This document shows positions 20,619-26,468 of a DNA stretch of 26,468 bases, piece after piece; positions within the stretch are counted from its first letter, which is position 1; every line of letters begins with the position of its first letter. The notes beneath the pieces were generated by a model. It did not search any database and was not told the origin of the DNA. It was given only the letters and a program-made list of their open reading frames with translations. The stretch comes from a virus, in IMG/VR virus record IMGVR_UViG_3300035699_000196, positions 1 to 26,468 of that record; one strand, 5' to 3'. The position numbers were made by a program, and so were the translations under genes.

Positions 20619-23101
20619 TGGCCGAGCTACCTGATGATTTAAAAAAACGTATAGAGTTAGCTGAGGAAGCCTCAAAAAGTTTAAGCAACTATAACAATCT
20701 TTTAAACGAAACGAGAGCTTACGAGGAGAATATTACCCATATAAAAGAGGGTCAGCTAAAAATATCTAAAGACTTAGAAAAGAATGAGGCTGAAATAACT
20801 AAGGCTGTCTCTAGTAACAACAAAGAGAAAGAGAGAGAATTAAAAAAAGAGAGGGGAAACTTAAAGAAATTACACAAGATTAATGAAGACGCAATTAATC
20901 AGGGTGAAAAAGAGTTAGATATACGTAAAAAAGCGGTAAAAGAGGTTAACCTTTTAAATATAGCTAGAGAAAAAGGATTAGATATTGGTAGGAAGATTAC
21001 TAATAGTTTAATTAAACAAGGTAAACAATTCTTTGAACAACAAAAATCAGTTAAAGAAACTGAGTTGTCAATGGGATTATTATCGAATCAGGCTAACGGT
21101 TTTAGAAATAACATTTATCGTGCTTCTATCAATACAAATCAAATTGGTGTTGATACCAAAGAATTAGCCAAGATACAAGGTGTTTATGCTGATAATGTAG
21201 GTAGAGCGGTTCAATTAAATGGTGAAGAGTTAGAGAATATGGCAGCTCTTGCTAAAGGTACTATGTTAGGTGCTGAAGGTGCCGCTGAGTTCGCTGGTCA
21301 AATGGAAAAATTCAATATATCTGCTGAAAGTAGTGTTGATTATGTTGAGGATGTTGTGAATAAGTCTAGTGAAATGGGACTTAACGCAAATAAAGTTATT
21401 AAGAATATCCAAAGTAATATTGGATTATTGAATAGGTATAATTTTAAAGAGGGTGTTAAAGGTTTAGGTAAAATGGCCGAGTTAGCAACCAAATTTAAAT
21501 TTGAAATGCAAGATATTGCTAACCTAGCTGAAAAAGTAATTACACCTGAAGGTGCGGTAGAAGTTGCTGCTAGATTACAAGTATTAGGCGGTGAGTGGTC
21601 TAAATTAGGTGACCCATTTGAGTTAATGTATAGAAGTAGGAATGATTTGGCTGGACTACAGGAAGACGTTATAAACGCAACCAAAGCGACTGCTAGGTTT
21701 AATGAGACCACTGGTGAGATAATGATTGACCCTATGGAAATGCATAGACTTAGAGAAGTTGCTAATGCCACAGGTATGAGTTTTGATTCTTTAGCCAATT
21801 CTGCTAGGGAAGCCGCTAAGTTTGACCAGATTAAGAAGGGTATGTCAAATATCTTTAAAGATGAGGATAAAGACTTTTTAGCTAGTATGGCTAAGTTTGA
21901 TAAAGAAACTGGTCAATTTAAAGTTACTATGCAAACTGAAGAAGGTGAAACTATAACTGAAAACGTTCAAGCATTAAGAAGAATAACACCTTCACTTATT
22001 CAATCTCAAAGAGATTTAAAACAATCTTTAGAAGAAAGAGCTAAACAAGCGATTACATTTGATGAGACTTTAGTTAACTTAACTAACTCTTTTAAAACAC
22101 TTCTTTTCCCAGGTTTTGAAGCTTTTGCTGGTGCATTACAAAACAGTGTTGGTGACTTCCACGACTGGGCTGTGGATAGTGGTGCAATGGATAAGTTTGC
22201 TAATTTTGCAAAAAATCTAGGTGAATTATCTGGTTCATTAGTTAAATTTATTGTCGAGAATCCTATTAAATCAGCTATTGGTCTTTTATTAGGTAAAGCC
22301 ACTATGTGGTATCTTAGAGGTCGTCAATTAGGTAGAGGTTTTAACGCTGCTACAGTTGGTAGAGGCGGTGGTGGTGGAGGCATGTTTGATATGTCTAGTG
22401 GTAAAAGCGTTAAAGGTGCTGGTAAGGGTGCTAAAAATGTGGGTAGAATGGGTAAACTAGGTAAGGTAGGTAAAGGGCTTGGTAAAGCTTCTTTACCACT
22501 AGCTTTATTATCAGCTGGATATGATGCCTTTAGTAATTTTAATGATGATAGTCTAGATTCAGGAGATGCTGCTTTAAAAACCTTAGACCAGAATAAGTAT
22601 ATGGCCATAGGTGCTGGTATTGGTACCTTAGTCGCACCTGGTGCGGGAACAGTAGTAGGAGCTGGTATTGGTGGTTTAGCTGATTTCGGTTCTGGATTCC
22701 TTAAAGATGATGGTTTGTGGGGTGGTTACGGTGGTGATAACAATAAACCTAAAATGTTTAATGATTTTATTGCTAGACCAGGTGAAAACCCAATTAATTT
22801 TAGTCCAAAAGATACCGTTGTAGGTGCTAAAAAAGGTGGTCCAATTGATAGAATGATTGAACAAACTACTACAAATAACACTACTAACGTCAGTAATAGT
22901 GGAGCAAGTAAAGTTTCTGTTGAATTTAAAGACTCTATTAAGATTGAAGGTTCTATTAATGTAAATTCATCTTCTGATTCTGCTAAAATAGACTTGGATG
23001 ACCCTATTTTAATGAGAAATTTGAGTAAGATGATAATGGAAGAATTAAGTAAAGCAATTAGTGGTGGTAAAATAGGTTCTAATCCAGTTTCAATATCTTA
23101 A
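20618..23101 (+). CDS. Tape measure protein
   Basis: 827 aa. An N-terminal charged coiled coil (residues about 1-120, with EKNEAEITKAVSSNNKEKER) leads into a long helical body with LAKIQGVYADNVGRAVQLNG and AARLQVLGGEWSKLGDPFEL. Hydrophobic, glycine-rich segments follow: a FIVENPIKSAIGLLLGKATM helix, a Gly run (GRGGGGGG), a Gly/Lys-rich stretch and a glycine-zipper segment with AIGAGIGTLVAPGAGTVVGA at about 664-690, which could insert into membrane. The C-terminus is beta-rich (VSVEFKDSIKIEGSINVNSS). Tape measures set tail length; at 0.15 nm per residue this would give a tail near 120 nm. It is the largest complete gene of the tail module and coupled to the gene before it. Confidence 0.85.
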   Translation: MAELPDDLKKRIELAEEASKSLSNYNNLLNETRAYEENITHIKEGQLKISKDLEKNEAEITKAVSSNNKEKERELKKERGNLKKLHKINEDAINQGEKELDIRKKAVKEVNLLNIAREKGLDIGRKITNSLIKQGKQFFEQQKSVKETELSMGLLSNQANGFRNNIYRASINTNQIGVDTKELAKIQGVYADNVGRAVQLNGEELENMAALAKGTMLGAEGAAEFAGQMEKFNISAESSVDYVEDVVNKSSEMGLNANKVIKNIQSNIGLLNRYNFKEGVKGLGKMAELATKFKFEMQDIANLAEKVITPEGAVEVAARLQVLGGEWSKLGDPFELMYRSRNDLAGLQEDVINATKATARFNETTGEIMIDPMEMHRLREVANATGMSFDSLANSAREAAKFDQIKKGMSNIFKDEDKDFLASMAKFDKETGQFKVTMQTEEGETITENVQALRRITPSLIQSQRDLKQSLEERAKQAITFDETLVNLTNSFKTLLFPGFEAFAGALQNSVGDFHDWAVDSGAMDKFANFAKNLGELSGSLVKFIVENPIKSAIGLLLGKATMWYLRGRQLGRGFNAATVGRGGGGGGMFDMSSGKSVKGAGKGAKNVGRMGKLGKVGKGLGKASLPLALLSAGYDAFSNFNDDSLDSGDAALKTLDQNKYMAIGAGIGTLVAPGAGTVVGAGIGGLADFGSGFLKDDGLWGGYGGDNNKPKMFNDFIARPGENPINFSPKDTVVGAKKGGPIDRMIEQTTTNNTTNVSNSGASKVSVEFKDSIKIEGSINVNSSSDSAKIDLDDPILMRNLSKMIMEELSKAISGGKIGSNPVSIS

Positions 23102-23194
23102 AATTATTAGGTTGAAGTTATTTAAAATCAGGTACTTATAAATTATTTTAAAAATATTTACAATTTTACTTGTTTTTATAAATGAATTTACCTT

Positions 23195-23270
23195 TATTAT
23201 ATATTACCTATATTATTATATATTACCTATATTATTATATATACTATATTATATACTATATTATATACTA
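23195..23270. repeat. AT-rich tandem repeats
   Basis: A 19-bp unit TATTATATATTACCTATAT twice (23195-23232) and a partial third copy, followed by a 12-bp unit TACTATATTATA twice and a partial copy (23242-23271). The array lies in the 250-bp gap between the tape measure and baseplate genes. I see no gene in that gap; apart from this array and the late motif at 23325 it holds only AT-rich sequence. Confidence 0.85.
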
Positions 23271-23324
23271 ATATTGCGTAAACCTAAAATTAGAACTATT
23301 TCAACCGAAAAAACAAATCAAATT

Positions 23325-23335
23325 ATATTTATTAG
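23325..23335 (+). promoter_or_regulatory. Candidate late promoter of the baseplate gene
   Basis: ATATTTATTAG, about 19 bp before the ATG at 23352. Confidence 0.4.
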
Positions 23336-23351
23336 TAAATAGAATTACAAC

Positions 23352-26300
23352 ATGGCCAGTAATATAAACGAATTATCTCCAGAAATTAGAGATTTTCTAC
23401 TAAATAGAAACTTAATACCTTCAGACACTGTTACTGATAATGGTTATAGTGCTACTGGTTTGGGTACTCAAGCTAATATTACTAGTTCATCTAATTCAGT
23501 AAACCCTTCAATAGACATTGAAGATTCTTCAAACGATTTTAGAGCTTCAGTTGTAAGTAGAAATAGATATACTTCAATCGAAGATATGGTATCCGCTAAC
23601 ATAATTGATAATTCTTTTAGTTATAATCAAATAGATGGTGGTTATATTGATGAAAATAGAAATTTAAATTTAGAAGGTCGTTCAAACGATGGTCTAGACG
23701 TAATAACAAGTATTACATCTCAAGAAGGGTTTGGATTAGGTTCAGATGGATTCTTCCCACAAAACAGTGTTAATACATCAATAACTGGTAGAGTTTTAGG
23801 TGGTGTAGGCGCAATAAACGATACTAAACTAGGTATTATTGCTGGTGAGCAGTTATTGTTAGCTTTAGGTCAAAAAGCTTCATTTAACGCACAAAAAGAA
23901 TTATTAGGGAAAGTAAACCTTCAACCATTCAGTTTACTAAGAAGTGGAGATTTTTTAAATCCAGATTACTCGATAACAGTAAGTAGCTCAACTGGTGGCC
24001 GTGTATTAGACACAGCACTCGATTTAACGGGTTTTCAGCTACCCATTTCACAAATAGATAGTGAGGGGTCAATTTTCGAAGAAACACCCTTAAACAAGAC
24101 GAATTCGATTGAGAGAAACAACGCTTTAATTAGAAACACTGGTAGAGGTCAAATTCTTAGATTATTTGAAAGTTTAAATCAAAACCAATACAGCCCCGAA
24201 TATGAAAGTGACAGGAATGATAAAGGTGTAACAGACCCTAATCAATACACTAAACCAACTGACCCTAGTTTAAGTCAATTGTCATTTAACAACACACCTC
24301 TTGGGTCTATACCAAGTAGTTCCCAATCAGTAGAGTTTAATGGTTCAAGTGATATATGGAGTCCAGATGTTACTTTTAGTGATGATAATTCTATTTTATC
24401 AAAGACAAAGAATTTATTCAGTAAAGATAACTTCAGATTATATAATAGCACATTTAATGAACAAGGCGTAGAAAATCTTAATAAGAAAGACCAATTAACA
24501 ACACCTTCAGGTGGTAGGTTATCTAAAGGTAGTGGTGTGTTGAGTGAAGATTTCTTATTGAATAACGATAAAGAATTTGTTTTCTGTAGAACTTGGAGTT
24601 CAACTAAACAATATTCAACTGTAAATGATTTACAAAAAAATAGTGGCTTAAAAGATAATCCTAGAAGGATTAGAGATGGTATTGAAGATTCAGTGTTAGG
24701 TGACAATGGGTTTGTTAAAATATCTCCATATAGCAATGTACCTTCTGACGACACTGAAGACGTCAAAAAATATATGTTCTCGATAGAAAATTTAGCTTGG
24801 GCTGATAATTTATCAAAAATAGCCAACTTTGAAACTGGTTCAGGTGACCCTATAACTGGGACCAAAGGTAGAATAATGTGGTTTCCACCTTATGATATTA
24901 ATTTTAATGAATCTAGCTCAGTAAATTGGGATTCAACTAATTTCATAGGTAGAGGAGAACCAATATACACTTATAACAACACTGAAAGAATTGGTCAATT
25001 AAGTTTTAAAGTAATTATTGACCACCCAGATTACTTAAATGATAATAATTTAAGCTCGGATGAAATAATCAGTAGTATAATGGCTGGGTGTTCGGACTAC
25101 GAAAATTTTTTATCAGCTGAAGAATATGGTGAAATACAAAAAGTTAGCAATGCTGAAGCTCCAGTAAGTGAAACAGTAGAGGCAAGTGCTGTTCAAGAAC
25201 CAGACGATATTAATTTTTATTTCGCTAATGATGTTGCCTCACTTAAGAAATACCCTAATTACGAGGTTGGTGGTGAAGTACAACCTAACCCTACAATTCC
25301 AGATAGCGGTTATAATTCTGAAACAACTGATAGTTATGAGAATAATACTAATTCTGGTTTAAATTATTTTTGGAATAATGAAAGTAACATCCAAAACATA
25401 AAAGACTTTTTAAATAACAATGAAGGATTCAGAATCGATTTAATTGGTTACTCTAGTTTAGCTGGTAATAGTGAGGATAATCAAAATTTAAGTAGCGATA
25501 GGATAGATAGTATTAAGACTTGGATAAGAGAAAACTTAGGAAAAAACGTAAAGGTATTAGAAGGAAAACCTAGAGGTAGTAGCGATTCTAATGCTACTGG
25601 TGAAGTTGACTCTGAAAGTGTTAAAAGAGATAGAAAAGTAACGTTAGAATTTCAATACGATGGAAGTTTAGATTCTAAAAATACTGAAAACGCTGAAACA
25701 GAGAAAGAAGTAAGGTATGATAAAGAATTTGTAAGTAAAATTAAAAGAAGATTTCATAAAGAATCTGAATATTTTGAAAAACTAGAGAAGAGTGAAGCTA
25801 ATAGCGATAAAATAATATATGATTCAATTCGTGAGAAAATCAAATTCTTTCAACCAGCTTTCCATTCCACAACACCAGAAGGCTTTAACTCTAGATTAAC
25901 ATTTTTACAACAATGTACAAGGCAAGGCCCTACTAATGATGATAATAGAGCTAATAATTTAGCATTTGGTGCACCACCAATTTGTATATTAAGAATAGGT
26001 GATTTTTATAATACCAAAATTGTAATAGATAATGTTAGTTTTGACTTTGAACCACTTGTATGGGATTTAAACCCTGAAGGTGTAGGTGTTCAACCTATGA
26101 TAGCCAAAGTTTCGCTAAGTTTTAAATTTATCGGTGGTAGTTCTTTAAAAGGCCCTATTAATAAATTACAAAATGCAGTATCATTTAATTATTTTGGTAA
26201 TACTGAGGTATACGACCCAAGAGCTGATAGATATGTTAGAGGTGAAGATGGGTTAACATTAAGTAGTGGTATAGAAGATTTAAAAACAGTCTTGAGTGAA

Positions 26301-26468
26301 GATAATAACCCAATAACTAAAGAAGGTAATAATAGTTTAGTTAATGACCAAGAAGCCGTAGCAGAAAAGCAGGCATCTAAACAGACAGTTGAACCCTCAG
26401 CTACAAACCCTAGAAATCAGATTAAAAATCTAAATCTAGTAGGGTATAATTATAATTCTTCTACTACT
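23352..26468 (+). CDS. Giant baseplate/tail protein with embedded OmpA-like domain, partial
   Basis: Open without a stop from ATG 23352 to the window edge: 1039 residues so far. The N-terminal ~240 residues are Ser/Asn-rich with a helical LGIIAGEQLLLALGQKASFN segment. At about 495-570 is a region with KGRIMWFPPYDINFNES and IGQLSFKVIIDHPDYL, a strand pattern of tail/baseplate proteins. Residues about 672-770 match the OmpA C-terminal peptidoglycan-binding pattern: NIQNIKDFLNNNEGFRIDLI, GYSSLAGNSEDNQNLSSDRI, then KRDRKVTLEFQYDG. Residues about 832-935 (FFQPAFHSTTPEGFNSRLTF; then GAPPICILRIGDFYNTKIVI, VSLSFKFIGGSSLKGPI) look like a baseplate tube-cap-type domain. It follows the tape measure, as baseplate genes do. 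A wall-binding role in infection is inference. Confidence 0.72.
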   Translation, partial: MASNINELSPEIRDFLLNRNLIPSDTVTDNGYSATGLGTQANITSSSNSVNPSIDIEDSSNDFRASVVSRNRYTSIEDMVSANIIDNSFSYNQIDGGYIDENRNLNLEGRSNDGLDVITSITSQEGFGLGSDGFFPQNSVNTSITGRVLGGVGAINDTKLGIIAGEQLLLALGQKASFNAQKELLGKVNLQPFSLLRSGDFLNPDYSITVSSSTGGRVLDTALDLTGFQLPISQIDSEGSIFEETPLNKTNSIERNNALIRNTGRGQILRLFESLNQNQYSPEYESDRNDKGVTDPNQYTKPTDPSLSQLSFNNTPLGSIPSSSQSVEFNGSSDIWSPDVTFSDDNSILSKTKNLFSKDNFRLYNSTFNEQGVENLNKKDQLTTPSGGRLSKGSGVLSEDFLLNNDKEFVFCRTWSSTKQYSTVNDLQKNSGLKDNPRRIRDGIEDSVLGDNGFVKISPYSNVPSDDTEDVKKYMFSIENLAWADNLSKIANFETGSGDPITGTKGRIMWFPPYDINFNESSSVNWDSTNFIGRGEPIYTYNNTERIGQLSFKVIIDHPDYLNDNNLSSDEIISSIMAGCSDYENFLSAEEYGEIQKVSNAEAPVSETVEASAVQEPDDINFYFANDVASLKKYPNYEVGGEVQPNPTIPDSGYNSETTDSYENNTNSGLNYFWNNESNIQNIKDFLNNNEGFRIDLIGYSSLAGNSEDNQNLSSDRIDSIKTWIRENLGKNVKVLEGKPRGSSDSNATGEVDSESVKRDRKVTLEFQYDGSLDSKNTENAETEKEVRYDKEFVSKIKRRFHKESEYFEKLEKSEANSDKIIYDSIREKIKFFQPAFHSTTPEGFNSRLTFLQQCTRQGPTNDDNRANNLAFGAPPICILRIGDFYNTKIVIDNVSFDFEPLVWDLNPEGVGVQPMIAKVSLSFKFIGGSSLKGPINKLQNAVSFNYFGNTEVYDPRADRYVRGEDGLTLSSGIEDLKTVLSEDNNPITKEGNNSLVNDQEAVAEKQASKQTVEPSATNPRNQIKNLNLVGYNYNSSTT

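Noticed and set aside
23195-23271. Repeat array as a CRISPR
   Set aside because: Units are tandem, AT-only and without spacers, and no cas genes are present.

Overview
The window is a stretch of about 26.5 kb, roughly 30% G+C, from a large T4-like contractile-tailed phage (myovirus) that probably infects a member of the Bacteroidota. The phage assignment rests on a gp18-like tail sheath, a gp19-like tail tube, a gp15-like tail completion protein, a gp26-like hub/assembly protein, a tape measure protein, a giant baseplate protein and a family B DNA polymerase. The host assignment is inference: genes lack Shine-Dalgarno sequences, TAnnTTTG-type -7 elements precede a few non-structural genes, and one small HExxH membrane protein is of a kind common in Bacteroidota.

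Layout. Positions 1-6606 are mostly minus-strand: a partial DNA polymerase carrying an intein exactly at motif C, a BppU-like structural protein, a glutaredoxin, and a SNF2-type helicase carrying a second intein in its Walker A loop. Between the polymerase and the BppU-like gene lie a decayed IS200/IS605 fragment and the 3' part of a ribbon-helix-helix (RHH) gene. Positions 6727-10706 (plus) hold neck/tail-completion genes and a run of small fibre or decoration genes. The last of these is frameshifted in a 9-A tract. Positions 10718-12537 are a complete IS605-type element (divergent tnpB and tnpA) inserted at the stop codon of a small RHH gene. Positions 12817-26468 (plus) are the tail module: sheath, tube, a free-standing EDxHD-type homing endonuclease, a possible small RNA, three small genes, a gp26-like gene with a frameshifted C-terminus, an unknown 415-aa protein, the tape measure, and a baseplate protein with an embedded OmpA-like domain that runs off the window.

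How the parts work together. The right-hand genes build the contractile tail, and the left-hand genes replicate and remodel DNA. A recurring ATATTTAT(A/T)ATA motif, 15-45 bp upstream of structural genes on both strands and absent before polymerase and helicase, is a candidate phage-specific late promoter. Selfish DNA is dense: two inteins in active-site motifs, one homing endonuclease, one full IS605 element and one relic.

The most notable points are: (i) the helicase intein has an Ala1 and the Trp/Cys/Thr residues of a class 3 intein, with one LAGLIDADG motif changed to LGGG; (ii) the IS605 insertion can be undone on paper to the base, giving an empty site in which two convergent stop codons abut and a TTTAT target/TAM shared with the relic; (iii) a possible ~110-nt structured RNA between the endonuclease and the next gene; (iv) two possible recoding or phase-variation sites in tail genes.
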